Shown in pieces: positions 44,893 through 54,088 of a stretch of DNA of 64,000 nucleotides. The notes under the pieces were generated by a model. It was given only the letters and a program-made list of their open reading frames with translations, ran no database searches and had not been told where the DNA came from. The stretch is taken from positions 310,001 to 374,000 of the forward strand of contig VAXW01000002.1 in assembly GCA_005884115.1 (NCBI GenBank), given 5' to 3'. Numbering within the stretch: the first letter of the stretch is position 1; the number at the start of each line of letters is the position of its first letter. The position numbers and the translations under genes are program-made. This DNA is from Actinomycetota bacterium. GTDB lineage: Bacteria > Actinomycetota > Thermoleophilia > Solirubrobacterales > Solirubrobacteraceae.

Positions 44893-46756
44893 GCTCTCCG
44901 GAGCCACGATCCGCACCGCTGCGGCCCGCACTGGCCTCGGCCGCGACCCCGGCAGCCGCGCCGGCGCCCCCCTCGACAGCGACACCGGACGGCCAGATCG
45001 TCCATACGGCGAGCTGCTCGACGCGGCCGCGGATCTCCACCTCACCGAACGGCGCGAGCTCCTCGACCGGCGTGCGCATGCGCCGCCGCGTGGAGTCGGA
45101 GATCAGCAGCATCGTGCCGCTGTTCTTCGTCAGCCCCTCCAGGCGCGAGGCCGTGTTGGTCGTGTCGCCGATGGCCGTGTACTCGACGCGCTGCTCGGAG
45201 CCGACGTTGCCGGCCATCACCGTGCCGCTGTTGAGGCCGACGCCCATCGCGAAGCTGTGCTCGAAGCCCTGCTCCGCGAGCCATGCGTTGACGCGCTCGA
45301 GCCGTGGTCCGACCATCTCGCGTGCGGCGGCCAGCGCCCGGTCGGCGTGATCCTCCTGCTCCAGCGGCGCGCCGAAGATGGCCATGATGCCGTCGCCCAT
45401 GTAGCTGATCAGCGTGCCGCCCGCCTCGAGGATCGCCTCGGTCATCTCGTTGAGGTAGCAGTTGACGACCTCGATCACGCGCGCGGCGGGCTGCGTCTCC
45501 GAGAAGCTGGTGAAGCCGCGCAGATCGGAGAACAGCACGGTGCAGTCGCGTTCGACGCCGCCGAGGCGCAGGTTCTCGCCTGTCATCGCGAGCACCTCGT
45601 CGACGACGCCGCCGGGGACGAAGCGCGCGAACAGATCGCGCACGCGTTCGCGCTCGATCGCCTCGGTCACGTAGAGGACCGACAGCGAGGCCAGAGTGCC
45701 GAGCGCCAACGCGAGCAGCGGATACACATACGACACGATCCATCCGCTGTTGAACGTGAGCTGGACCGCAACGCTGAACAGGGCCGCCAGCGCCAAAGCC
45801 TCGAGCAGCGAGCGCCAGCGGCCGGCGCGCAGGCCGCTGAGCGGCACCGCGAGGCCGAGGAGCACGATCAGGGTCACGTCGATCCAACCCGGCGCCTCGC
45901 GCAGAGGAACGCCGCGCACGAGCGTGTCCACCGCGTTGGCCCACATCTCGACGTTGGGCATCACGCTCGATCCGCTCGTGGCTGTCGAGTTGTAGTCCTT
46001 CAGGATCGACGCCGTTGCGCCGACGATCACGATCTTGCTCCTGAAGAGGTCGCGCGGGAAGCTCCCCCGCAGCACGTCCAGGAATGACACGAACCTGACC
46101 GTTTCGGGGGGCCCGTCGAAGTCGATCGGCGCGGTGCCGTCGCCGCCGAAGCGCGAGCGCTCGACCGCATGAGAGGTGGCGGCTTCGACGGCGGCGACCC
46201 CGAAGCTGTGGAGGCCCCTGTAGGAGTGGGCAAAGCGGCGCACCACCCCGTCCGGGTCCTGCACCACGCGCACCTCGGCGGCGCGCGCCCCGATTTCGCG
46301 CAGCAGTCCTTCCCCCCCGAGCAGCTGCGTGCGCCCGCCGGCTTCCACGTTGGTCGTGGCGAGCACCGTTTTGCCCCGCGCGCGTGCGAGCGCTTCGATC
46401 AGGGCGTTGTCGTCGGCGAGGTCGGTTGGCGTCGAGAATTCGAGGTCGAGCGCGATCGCGCGCGCCCCGTCGCGCCGCAGCGCGTCGATCACGCGGGCGT
46501 CGTCGCGGCGTGGCAGGGGAAATGCCTGGCGCTGGCCAAAGCGCGGCGCTTCGTGCAGCGTCGCAAGGTCGATCCCCACCACAATCAGCTCGCGCGGCCG
46601 CACGTGGCGATGGCGAATCGAGTAGCGCGCGTCGACCGACTGCAGCTCGCTGCGCCGCAGCAGGTGGGTCGCGTAGGCCGCCACGCCGAGCCCGACCGCG
46701 ACGGCGCCGACCGCGAGCAGCAGCGCGGTCTTACGCCGCGGGCCGCGGATCTGCAT
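44867..46756 (-). CDS. CHASE2-domain adenylate/guanylate cyclase
   Basis: 629 residues from ATG 46756 (MQIRGPRRKTALLLAVGAVA). An N-terminal span is followed by an extracellular CHASE2 sensor (residues 35-295: ELIVVGIDLATLHEAPRFGQ, ARAIALDLEFSTPTD, KIVIVGATASILKDYNSTAT), three membrane spans (about 300-375), and a class III cyclase domain: CTVLFSDLRGFTSFSETQPA, GTLISYMGDGIMAIFGAPLE with both metal Asp, MGVGLNSGTVMAGNVGSEQR, and AIGDTTNTASRLEGL. The C terminus is Ala/Gly-rich and ends in the minisatellite. It should make cAMP in response to an external signal. Divergent from the propeller gene at 46946. Confidence 0.95.
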   Translation of the reverse strand: MQIRGPRRKTALLLAVGAVAVGLGVAAYATHLLRRSELQSVDARYSIRHRHVRPRELIVVGIDLATLHEAPRFGQRQAFPLPRRDDARVIDALRRDGARAIALDLEFSTPTDLADDNALIEALARARGKTVLATTNVEAGGRTQLLGGEGLLREIGARAAEVRVVQDPDGVVRRFAHSYRGLHSFGVAAVEAATSHAVERSRFGGDGTAPIDFDGPPETVRFVSFLDVLRGSFPRDLFRSKIVIVGATASILKDYNSTATSGSSVMPNVEMWANAVDTLVRGVPLREAPGWIDVTLIVLLGLAVPLSGLRAGRWRSLLEALALAALFSVAVQLTFNSGWIVSYVYPLLALALGTLASLSVLYVTEAIERERVRDLFARFVPGGVVDEVLAMTGENLRLGGVERDCTVLFSDLRGFTSFSETQPAARVIEVVNCYLNEMTEAILEAGGTLISYMGDGIMAIFGAPLEQEDHADRALAAAREMVGPRLERVNAWLAEQGFEHSFAMGVGLNSGTVMAGNVGSEQRVEYTAIGDTTNTASRLEGLTKNSGTMLLISDSTRRRMRTPVEELAPFGEVEIRGRVEQLAVWTIWPSGVAVEGGAGAAAGVAAEASAGRSGADRGSGEPHADEGVA

Positions 46757-46811
46757 CGCCACTACCGCGCGAGCGGGCGCTCGCGAGCGCGTGCGCCGAA
46801 GGGAACTCGAT

Positions 46812-46839
46812 TTGACATTGCTTCACGTCCTGTTAGCGT
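46812..46839 (+). promoter_or_regulatory. Sigma-70-type promoter candidate upstream of the second propeller gene
   Basis: A perfect TTGACA (46812-46817), a 16-base spacer and TAGCGT (46834-46839), about 110 bases upstream of the propeller gene. The local A/T content is higher than the surroundings. Confidence 0.5.
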
Positions 46840-46945
46840 GACGCTGGAGGGGCGGCACGCCGCGGCAGGGGCTCGGCTGATTCGCCCGCAAAGACTCGAA
46901 GCTAGGGACGGTTGACGATACTGGGCGGATCGATTGCCCGCAAGC

Positions 46946-49894
46946 ATGGGGGTTGGGGACGTGCATGCAGTTAGCCCGCGATCGCTGCGCAACTGGAGGG
47001 CGGCTGTCGCCTTCGCCGGACTCGCCTGCGCGGCGCTCGCCGGCGCCGGGCAGCTCGCTCTCGCGCCTCTGAGGTCCGGGAACGGATCGACGGGGAGCGC
47101 GGGCCTTCGCGCGGCGACGCTGAGCGCCCCTGCAGGCCAGCCGGCGAGTGGTCTGCTGAGCCTGCCGGCGGCTGCGCGCGCGCCGATCTCGGCCGCGCTC
47201 GGGGCGTCGGATCGCGCCTACTGGGTTGGCGCCGAAGGGCATCCGCTGGAGGCGATCAACCGAGCGCAGCGGCTGCGCGTGCGCTTCGCGCGCGCCGGCG
47301 CGCTCGTGAGCTCCGGGGGAGTGCGCCTGCGCATGCGCCCGGCCACGATCGCCGGACAGGCGGCGAGCGCCGGGGGCGGCAGCGCCACCGGCGAGGCGCC
47401 GAGCGTGAGCGCCAATCGCGTCACCTACCGCCGCGGCACGCTCAGCGAGTGGTACCTAAACGGACCGCTCGGCCTCGAGCAGGGCTTCACCGTGGCGCGT
47501 GCCCCGGCCGCGCACGGCCCGACGACCTTGACGCTGTCGCTCGCGCTCACGGGCAACGCGCACGCGCGTTTGAGCCTCGGCGGCGAGCGCGTGACGTTCT
47601 CACGCGCCGGCTCACCGGCGCTCGCCTACAGCGGCCTGCGCGCCAGCGACGCGCGCGGACGCCCACTGCGCGCGTGGATGACGCTCGATGGCAGGGCGCT
47701 GGGCTTGCACGTGGACGCAGCCGGCGCCCGCTACCCGGTCTCGGTCGACCCACAGCTCGCGCTGAGTGAACCACCGCTCACGGGCGGCGAAGAAGAGACG
47801 GGTGCCGGGCAGTTCGGCTACGGCGTGGCGCTGTCAGCCGACGGCAGCACGGCGCTGATCGGCGCGCCGGACGACAACGGCGGGGTGGGCGCGGCATGGG
47901 TGTTCACGCGGTCGGGCAGCTCCTGGAGCCAGCAGGGCCCGAAGCTCGTGCCGGGCAGCACCGAACCCTCAGGTGGCGAAGCGTGCACCGGAGAACCCCT
48001 CGAAGAAGGCGAAGAATGCGGGTTCGGGCGCAGCGTGGCGCTGTCCGCGGACGGCAACACCGCCCTCATCGGCGCACCGCGCGCGCTGGGCGCGGAAGGA
48101 AGCGCATGGGTCTTCACGCGCTCGCCCCAGACCGGCACATGGAGCGTGGAGGTGCGCATCAGCGGCGCCGCGCAGGTGACGGGCGAAAGTCGCTTCGGTC
48201 GCAGCGTGGCCCTGTCGGCCGACGGCCGCACCGCGCTGATCGGATCGCCGGGCGATCGAACGGGGCACGGAGCGGCGTTCGTCTACACGCATCCAGCCCC
48301 TGGCTTCTGGGTGCGGAGCGCAGAGCTGCTGCCACCCGATGACATCGGTGCCGGCTACTTCGGGCGCACCGTGGCGCTTTCAGGGACGGGCACGACGGCG
48401 CTCGTTGGAGAGCCGGGCGAGGATCACTTCGTGGGCTCAGCCTGGGTGTTCACTGGCGCGGGCAGCTCGTGGAGCGTGCAGCAGGAGCTCACCGGCGGAG
48501 TCGAAGAGGTCGAAGAAGGGCGCTTCGGCTACAGCGTCTCGCTCTCCGGCCCCGGCGGCACGGCGCTGGTGAGTGGGCGGACCGACAACAACCGCCAGGG
48601 CGCAGCCTGGGTGTTCACCCGCTCGGGGACGACATGGACGCAGCAGGGCCCTAAGCTCACTCCCAGCGAAGAAGCCGAAGGCCGTGAATTCGGCATGAGC
48701 ACGGCGCTGTCCGCCAACGGCGACACGGCGCTCATCGGCACCTCGCACGACGGTGACAACCGCCTCGGGGCAGCGTGGGTGTTCACGCGCTCCGAAGGGA
48801 CGTGGTCGCAGCAGGGCGAAAAGATCACGCCCGAAGAAGAACTGGCCCCGGCGTGGTTCGGCGCCGGCTTGGCGCTGTCTGCGGGTGGCTCCAGCGCGCT
48901 CGTCGGCGGGCCGAAGACGGCGGTGAGAACCGGGGCGGCGTGGGCCCTCGACGGCATCTCGGTGCCGGCACCGGTGGTCAGGAGCGTCACGCCCGCCTCC
49001 GGTCCCGCCGCAGGAGGCACGCCGCTGACGATCGAAGGAAGCGGCTTCCAGGCGGGCGTGACCGTGACGATTGGGAGCGCGGCGAGCCAGGTCAAGGTGG
49101 TCTCCGAAAACACGATCACCGCGACCACCTCCGCTGCGACGGCCGGCTCCTACGAGGTGGTCGTGAGCGACGCGAGCGGCACCTCGACGGGTGGGCCGAG
49201 CTTCACCTACGACGCTGCGACAGCGCATGACGTAGAACAGCCCTCGCAACCGCCGGTGACGAAAACGCTCGGTACCACCTCCCCCGGCTTGGGCATCCTC
49301 GGCACCGTCTCCAGCGTCCCCGGTCCGCCTGTGCTGGCGGTCAACGGAAACCTCGCGCCGGTCTCGGGGACAGTCAGCTACGAGCTGCCTGGCACGCACA
49401 CGTTCGTCACGCTCTCGGGCATCCGGCAGGTGCCGTTCGGAACCGTGATCGACGCCAGGCACGGAAGGGTCAAGGTCACAACGGTCGGCCCGCACGGCGT
49501 GCTGCAGACGATCGAATTCTACGAAGGCGAGTTCGAGCTCACCCAGGGCCGCAACGGTCGCGTGGTGGCAACGCTCGTGGGCGGCAACTTCGCCGTGTGC
49601 CCGACGGCGCGCGAGCGCGCGCACCACGCGAGCGTGAGCGCGAGCACAAGCGCGCGGCGCAGCTCGCGCAAACGGCTGGTGCGCAAGCTGTGGGCGAGCG
49701 GCAAAGGCAGCTACACGACCAAGGGCAACTACGCAAGCGGCGCGGTGCTGGGCACGCGCTGGCTGACGGAGGACCGCTGCAACAGCACCTGGATTCACGT
49801 CGTCACCGACCGCGTGCGGGTGACGAACCTCATCAACGGCGTCCGCAAGACGATCCGCGCGGGCCAGACCTACAAGGCCATATTCCGCGGCTAG
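46946..49894 (+). CDS. Secreted seven-blade FG-GAP-type propeller protein with IPT/TIG domain
   Basis: 982 residues from ATG 46946 (TTG 46934 is an alternative). Signal anchor WRAAVAFAGLACAALAGAG. The N-terminal module (residues 80-280) shares GASDRAYWVG, NGPLGLEQGF and YPVSVDP with the protein at 35288. Seven blades follow, with VALSADG-x-TALIG and GAAWVFTRSG repeats (from about 285), then one IPT/TIG domain (VTPASGPAAGGTPLTIEGSG) and a C-terminal domain of about 200 residues (GTVSYELPGTHTFVTLSGIR, KGSYTTKGNYASGAVLGTRW) rich in Lys/Arg near its end. Likely surface-exposed. No catalytic motif. Confidence 0.85.
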   Translation: MGVGDVHAVSPRSLRNWRAAVAFAGLACAALAGAGQLALAPLRSGNGSTGSAGLRAATLSAPAGQPASGLLSLPAAARAPISAALGASDRAYWVGAEGHPLEAINRAQRLRVRFARAGALVSSGGVRLRMRPATIAGQAASAGGGSATGEAPSVSANRVTYRRGTLSEWYLNGPLGLEQGFTVARAPAAHGPTTLTLSLALTGNAHARLSLGGERVTFSRAGSPALAYSGLRASDARGRPLRAWMTLDGRALGLHVDAAGARYPVSVDPQLALSEPPLTGGEEETGAGQFGYGVALSADGSTALIGAPDDNGGVGAAWVFTRSGSSWSQQGPKLVPGSTEPSGGEACTGEPLEEGEECGFGRSVALSADGNTALIGAPRALGAEGSAWVFTRSPQTGTWSVEVRISGAAQVTGESRFGRSVALSADGRTALIGSPGDRTGHGAAFVYTHPAPGFWVRSAELLPPDDIGAGYFGRTVALSGTGTTALVGEPGEDHFVGSAWVFTGAGSSWSVQQELTGGVEEVEEGRFGYSVSLSGPGGTALVSGRTDNNRQGAAWVFTRSGTTWTQQGPKLTPSEEAEGREFGMSTALSANGDTALIGTSHDGDNRLGAAWVFTRSEGTWSQQGEKITPEEELAPAWFGAGLALSAGGSSALVGGPKTAVRTGAAWALDGISVPAPVVRSVTPASGPAAGGTPLTIEGSGFQAGVTVTIGSAASQVKVVSENTITATTSAATAGSYEVVVSDASGTSTGGPSFTYDAATAHDVEQPSQPPVTKTLGTTSPGLGILGTVSSVPGPPVLAVNGNLAPVSGTVSYELPGTHTFVTLSGIRQVPFGTVIDARHGRVKVTTVGPHGVLQTIEFYEGEFELTQGRNGRVVATLVGGNFAVCPTARERAHHASVSASTSARRSSRKRLVRKLWASGKGSYTTKGNYASGAVLGTRWLTEDRCNSTWIHVVTDRVRVTNLINGVRKTIRAGQTYKAIFRG

Positions 49895-49904
49895 GCCAAG
49901 CCTC

Positions 49905-51113
49905 CTAGTCGACGCGCTCGAAGATCGCGGCCATGCCCTGGCCGCCGCCGATGCACATCGTCTCCAGGCCGTAGCGCAGCTCGCGGCGGCGAAGCTCGCG
50001 CAGCAGCGTCGCAAGGATGCGCCCGCCAGTCGCCCCGACGGGGTGACCGAGCGAGATACCTGAGCCGTTGACGTTGACGCGCTCGAGCCCGTCCGGCAGC
50101 TGCCACTCGCGCAGCACGGCCAGCACCTGTACGGCGAAGGCCTCGTTCAGCTCGATCAGGTCCATGTCCTGGAGCTCCAAGCCGGCGCGCTCGAGCGCGC
50201 GCTGCGTGGCGGGCACGGGCCCGACGCCCATCGTCTCGGGCGCGACGCCCGCCACCGCCCAGGAGACGAGCCGCGCCAGCGGCTTCAGGCCGAGCTCGGC
50301 AGCCTTCTGCGGGTGCGTGACGATGGATACCGCCGCGGCATCGTTCTGACCGCTGGCGTTGCCTGCGGTGACGGTGGCCTCGGGATCGCTGCCCACCATC
50401 AGCGGTCGCAGCGCGGCGAGGCGCTCGAGCGTGGTGTCCGCGCGCGGGTGCTCGTCGCGCTCGACAATCTGCTCCTCGCCGCGCACGAGCACGCGCACCG
50501 GCACGATCTCCTCGGCGAAGGTCCCGTTCTGCTGAGCGGCGACCGCGCGGAGATGGGAGCGCAGGCCGAGCTCGTCCTGTTCGGCGCGCGAGATGCCGTA
50601 CTGCTTGCGCAGGTTCTCGGCCGTCTCGATCATGCCCCCGGGGACGGGGTGGTTGACGCCTCCGGCGGTCACCCGTGGGCGGGCGAGGCGGTCCTCGAGG
50701 CGAACGCTTCCGCTGCGCACCCCCCAACGCATGCCGAGCGCGTAGAACTCGGCCTGGCTCATGCTCTCGGCGCCGCCCGCGAGCACCAGATCGGCGACCC
50801 CTGTCTGCACCTGCATCGCGCCGACCATGACGGCCTGAAGGCCAGAGCCGCAACGGCGGTCAAGCTGTATCCCCGGCACCTCGATCGGAAGCCCCGCATC
50901 GAGCGCAGCCACGCGACCGATCGCCGGCGCCTCACCGTTGGGGTAGCACTGACCGAGGAGCACCTCGTCGATCGCCTCGACGGGGAGCGCGGTGCGGCGC
51001 ATCAGCTCCTCGATCACGGTGGCGGCGAGAGCTGCGGGCGGGACCTCGCGCAGGACGCCGCCGAAGCCGCCGACGGCGGTCCTCAGCGGCTCGCAGATCA
51101 CAGCCTCGCGCAC
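49905..51113 (-). CDS. Thiolase family acetyl-CoA acyltransferase
   Basis: 402 residues from GTG 51113 (reads MREAVICEPLRTAVGGFGG). Catalytic Cys88 in QLDRRCGSGLQAV, His in NVNGSGISLGHPVGATGGR and the second Cys in TMCIGGGQG are present, along with NEAFAVQ. Full-length thiolase; degradative or biosynthetic direction cannot be told. No hydratase or dehydrogenase gene is adjacent. Confidence 0.94.
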   Translation of the reverse strand: MREAVICEPLRTAVGGFGGVLREVPPAALAATVIEELMRRTALPVEAIDEVLLGQCYPNGEAPAIGRVAALDAGLPIEVPGIQLDRRCGSGLQAVMVGAMQVQTGVADLVLAGGAESMSQAEFYALGMRWGVRSGSVRLEDRLARPRVTAGGVNHPVPGGMIETAENLRKQYGISRAEQDELGLRSHLRAVAAQQNGTFAEEIVPVRVLVRGEEQIVERDEHPRADTTLERLAALRPLMVGSDPEATVTAGNASGQNDAAAVSIVTHPQKAAELGLKPLARLVSWAVAGVAPETMGVGPVPATQRALERAGLELQDMDLIELNEAFAVQVLAVLREWQLPDGLERVNVNGSGISLGHPVGATGGRILATLLRELRRRELRYGLETMCIGGGQGMAAIFERVD

Positions 51114-51303
51114 AGTCGCAAGAGGGTGCCACAAAAGCGAAACACATCAGCGCCCCAGCCGGACGGCCCGACGCAAGCATGGAGCGACCGGGGGCCGAGA
51201 CACTAGCCCGCCGGTCGCTCCCTACCCGGATGACCTGTGGCCGTCCAGGAGCCCTTTCGGCACCGCTGCGCGCCGACTTGACTGCCGTCGTTTCAGCTCG
51301 ACG

Positions 51304-51440
51304 CAGTCGCGCGCTTCAGCACTGGCCGGCGAGCCTCAGCGCGTGCTCGTCTGCCAGAGCGCTCGGTCGCGCGCTTCAGCACTGGCCGGCGAGCCTCAGC
51401 GCGTGCTCGTCTGCCAAAGCGCTCGGTCGCGCGCTTCAGC
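51304..51440. repeat. 60-bp tandem repeat downstream of a secreted-protein gene
   Basis: Two 60-base copies, differing mainly at one internal base, plus a 20-base partial third copy that contains the stop codon of the minus-strand gene at 51436. The remainder of the 51114-51435 gap has no gene. Confidence 0.95.
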
Positions 51441-52179
51441 GGGCTCGCGCTGCGCCAGCGAAGCTTCGTTTGACGAGCTTGCTGACGCGCTTGCGCAGGC
51501 TCGCCGCCATCGCCTTCTCCCTCTCGGCGGTGATCGAGCCGGCGGCGCGGGCGGCGGCGAGCACTTCTTTCTTGGCGGCCACGATCGCGTCGATGAGCCC
51601 GCTTTCGGACTTGCCGCTGGTGGCGCTCGCGATCGCTGCAAGCGTGCGGCCGGATTCGAGCTCGCTCTGCAGCTGCACGGCGGTCATTCCGAGGTAGCTG
51701 GCCGCGGCGCGGAAGCCCGGCGTGGCGATCAGCCTGTGAGCTGGCGGAACGCGAGCGTGGCGGCGGGCGCGGAGCGCCTCGCCGCGTCCTCGGGCGTGCG
51801 GTCCGCCTGCCCTGTTGACCTCGGCGCTGACGCGCTTGGAGAGCTTGGCGGCGATCGCCGCGAGCTTTTCACGCTTGGCTGTAACGAGCGCTTCGATCAC
51901 GCCTGCGCTCGAGCGCCCGGGCGTCGCGGCGGCTATCTCGGCGAGGCTCTGATCGGAGTCCAGTTTGCGTGCGAGCTGAGCGGTTGGGATGCCGAGGTAG
52001 CGGGCCGCCGTGTGCAGATCGTGACCGCCGCCACGACGAGCCAGGCCCGGTGCCACCCTCGCCGCGTGCGCCCTCGGCTGCTTGCGTTGGCCGGTGGCGG
52101 TGAGCGCCGCGGCGGAGGCACCGCCGAGGAGCAGGATCACGGCGGCACCGGTGAGCAGCTTCTTCAAACGACGGTCCAT
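51436..52179 (-). CDS. Hypothetical exported protein with two helical repeats
   Basis: 247 residues from ATG 52179 (MDRRLKKLLTGAAVILLLGG); ATG 52197 (MGKVSD) is also possible. A signal segment is followed by two copies of a helical unit of about 60 residues: AARYLGIPTAQLARKLDSDQ with SLAEIAAATPGRSSAGVIEAL, and AASYLGMTAVQLQSELESGR with TLAAIASATSGKSESGLIDAI. Both are followed by basic helices (AKREKLAAIAAKLSKRV). The unit recurs in actinobacterial exported proteins of unknown function. The stop lies in a 60-bp repeat. Confidence 0.75.
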   Translation of the reverse strand: MDRRLKKLLTGAAVILLLGGASAAALTATGQRKQPRAHAARVAPGLARRGGGHDLHTAARYLGIPTAQLARKLDSDQSLAEIAAATPGRSSAGVIEALVTAKREKLAAIAAKLSKRVSAEVNRAGGPHARGRGEALRARRHARVPPAHRLIATPGFRAAASYLGMTAVQLQSELESGRTLAAIASATSGKSESGLIDAIVAAKKEVLAAARAAGSITAEREKAMAASLRKRVSKLVKRSFAGAARAR

Positions 52180-52259
52180 GTCAGAGACTTTGCCCATCTC
52201 CTCTAAAGACGCCGACGGCGTGCGCTAAATGGTACGTAAAAGGTCGTGCGCGAGAGGCG

Positions 52260-52532
52260 CTAGCGCCGCTTGCGGCCGGAGCGGCGTTCGGCGATGTAGG
52301 TAAGAACGATGCCGACGAGCAGCGAGACGACGATCACGATGATCAGCGGCGCCTTGCTCGAGCCGAAGATCCAGTGAACCTTGACTTCGTTGAGGTTCCG
52401 CACCGCAAAGACCGTGATGAGGATCGCGAGCACGACCATCGCCGCCGTGCGCGCGCGCTCGCGCCGGCTTCGCTCATCACCGGCTCGCTCCTGTTTGGGA
52501 GGGTTGGGAGGCGGTTCGCCAGGCCCGGCCAT
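52260..52532 (-). CDS. LapA/DUF1049-domain small membrane protein
   Basis: 90 residues. A proline/charged N terminus is followed by two spans: AAMVVLAILITVFAVRNLNE, then KVHWIFGSSKAPLIIVIVVS and LLVGIVLTYIAERR. The N-x-x-V-x-V/H-W pattern between the spans is typical of the lipopolysaccharide assembly protein A domain (DUF1049). Role in a Gram-positive unknown. Confidence 0.85.
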   Translation of the reverse strand: MAGPGEPPPNPPKQERAGDERSRRERARTAAMVVLAILITVFAVRNLNEVKVHWIFGSSKAPLIIVIVVSLLVGIVLTYIAERRSGRKRR

Positions 52533-52578
52533 CGTGGCTCGATCCTACCCGCTTGCCTGGCCGGCAAGGTGAGCGGCG

Positions 52579-53178
52579 CTAGACGGCCTCGCCGGCGCGC
52601 ACGCTCAGGCGCAGCTCCTTGCCCACCCAGGAGCACGACGCGGAAAGGTCCTCGACGCCGAGCGCGGCGGCGACGTTGAGGGCCATGCCGCGGCGAATGA
52701 AGTCGTCGATGCGTTCGGCCCCCGCCCCGGAGAGCTCGCGCACCAGCTCCACGAGCTGCGCGTAGCGGCGGCGAACGCGCGCGCGTACGACCTCGTCGCC
52801 GCAGGCGGCGTAGGCCTGGTGCTGGAGCATCAGGTAGTCGCGCTCGGTGCGTAGCAGCTCCCTGTAGGCGCGGCCCATCGCGTCAAGCGCGTCCTCGCAG
52901 CCCTCGGCGCTGCCCTCGGCGAACTCCTCGGCGGCCTGCCTGAAGGTCGCGGCGACGTGCTCGAACGAGCGCTCGATGGCGGCCAGGAACAGCTCGCGCT
53001 TGCTGGCGAAGAGGCTGAACACGTACGGCTGTGCCACGCCCACCCGCCGTGCGATCCGCTCGACGGCGGTGCCGTGCAGGCCGCCGCGCGCGAACTCGTG
53101 CACGGCGGCGCTGATCAGCTCCTCGCGGCGCTCTGCGGCGGGCACCCGCCTGCGCGGGCTCTGCTCGGCGGCGCTCAT
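52579..53178 (-). CDS. TetR/AcrR family transcriptional regulator
   Basis: 199 residues from ATG 53178 (MSAAEQSPRRRVPAAERREE). HTH: LISAAVHEFARGGLHGTAVE, RIARRVGVAQPYVFSLFASK, RELFLAAIERSFEHV. C-terminal ligand domain with Tyr/Gln-rich helix (DYLMLQHQAYAACGD). No divergent transporter or enzyme is adjacent; the upstream gap carries two palindromes that probably serve autoregulation. Confidence 0.93.
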   Translation of the reverse strand: MSAAEQSPRRRVPAAERREELISAAVHEFARGGLHGTAVERIARRVGVAQPYVFSLFASKRELFLAAIERSFEHVAATFRQAAEEFAEGSAEGCEDALDAMGRAYRELLRTERDYLMLQHQAYAACGDEVVRARVRRRYAQLVELVRELSGAGAERIDDFIRRGMALNVAAALGVEDLSASCSWVGKELRLSVRAGEAV

Positions 53179-53194
53179 GTGCACATCACGTTAG

Positions 53195-53228
53195 ATCTCA
53201 TGCTGGAGATAAATTAGCAGCCACTAAT
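53195..53228. promoter_or_regulatory. Paired palindromes upstream of the TetR gene
   Basis: Two inverted repeats, each with perfect 5-base arms and a 6-base spacer: ATCTC-ATGCTG-GAGAT (53195-53210) and ATTAG-CAGCCA-CTAAT (53213-53228). They sit 17 bases upstream of the TetR start in an AT-rich patch, as expected for operator sites. Binding is inferred. Confidence 0.6.
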
Positions 53229-53301
53229 AAGAACATCAAGAGCGGCCTCCCGGCCGCCCGAGTTGTCGCGCCCAGCTTGTACGCCGGCCACCGTCAATAC
53301 C

Positions 53302-53961
53302 ATGCGCTCGGTGAGACTTAGCGTGCGCACAGCGGTTGCGCTTCTCGCAGCAGCGTCCGCCTCCGCGCTGCTGGTGGCCTGCGGCTCGAAGACTAAGACC
53401 GTGACGGCGGGCGAAGCGCCGCTCAAGGAGCCGGCGAGCACGGCCGCGCAGAGCACGTCCACCAGCCGCACCGCGCCGACCGCACCCGCCGCGCCGCAGG
53501 GGAGCGGGGGGACCTCGGCGCCGACGAGGACGCGCTCGGCGCCCGAGCCGGCCTTCGCGCAGCCCCGGACAGGCGCCGAAGGGGTGCAGGCGGCGGCTGC
53601 GGTCGTGCGCGCGCACGGCTTCACCCCGAAGAGCACATCCGACTACCACCCCCGACAGACGCTGCGCGTGCTCCTGGGAACGCGAACGGGATCTGCCGAC
53701 GGGTACGGCCAACAGGCGTTCTTCTTCGTCAACGGCCGCTACATCGGCACCGATACGCGCGAGCCGAGCGCCAAGCTGCGGGTGGTTGCGCAGGGCGACA
53801 CCGAAGTCACGCTCGCCTACCCGCTCTACAGCGCTCGCGATCCGCTCTGCTGCCCAAGCGGCGGGCAGGCACGCGTGACCTTCCAGCTCAACAACGGCAA
53901 GCTCGCGCCGCTCGAGGCGATCCCGCCGCTCAGCTCCTCGACGGGGCTGAGCCGCCAGTAG
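53302..53961 (+). CDS. LppP/LprE-type lipoprotein
   Basis: 219 residues from ATG 53302. Lipoprotein signal VRTAVALLAAASASALLVAC with the lipobox Cys, then a Ser/Thr/Pro-rich linker (about residues 30-85) and a globular domain from 90: YGQQAFFFVNGRYIGTDTRE, VTLAYPLYSARDPLCCPSGG, QARVTFQLNNGKL. These blocks match the LppP/LprE family of actinobacterial lipoproteins, whose function is not established. It lies divergent to the TetR gene. Confidence 0.88.
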   Translation: MRSVRLSVRTAVALLAAASASALLVACGSKTKTVTAGEAPLKEPASTAAQSTSTSRTAPTAPAAPQGSGGTSAPTRTRSAPEPAFAQPRTGAEGVQAAAAVVRAHGFTPKSTSDYHPRQTLRVLLGTRTGSADGYGQQAFFFVNGRYIGTDTREPSAKLRVVAQGDTEVTLAYPLYSARDPLCCPSGGQARVTFQLNNGKLAPLEAIPPLSSSTGLSRQ

Positions 53962-53969
53962 CGGCGGCG

Positions 53970-53989
53970 GCCGGCGGGTTCCCGCCGGC
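53970..53989. terminator. Hairpin between convergent genes
   Basis: Perfect GC inverted repeat GCCGGCGGG-TT-CCCGCCGGC nine bases after the lipoprotein stop; further GC stems follow. No U-tract. It would serve both the lipoprotein and the convergent zinc-ribbon gene. Confidence 0.6.
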
Positions 53990-54088
53990 AGGTTTCCGCC
54001 GGCGAAGGAACCGGCCGGTCCAGCCGCCGAGCGGTGCGGTTGAGGTCTCACGCGGCGGGCCGTGCCGGCGCGGGACGCCCGCCGCGTT

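Noticed and set aside
50992..52206. Plus-strand ORF of 404 codons spanning the 60-bp repeat
   Set aside because: Crosses the starts and ends of two well-supported minus-strand genes and has no recognisable domain.
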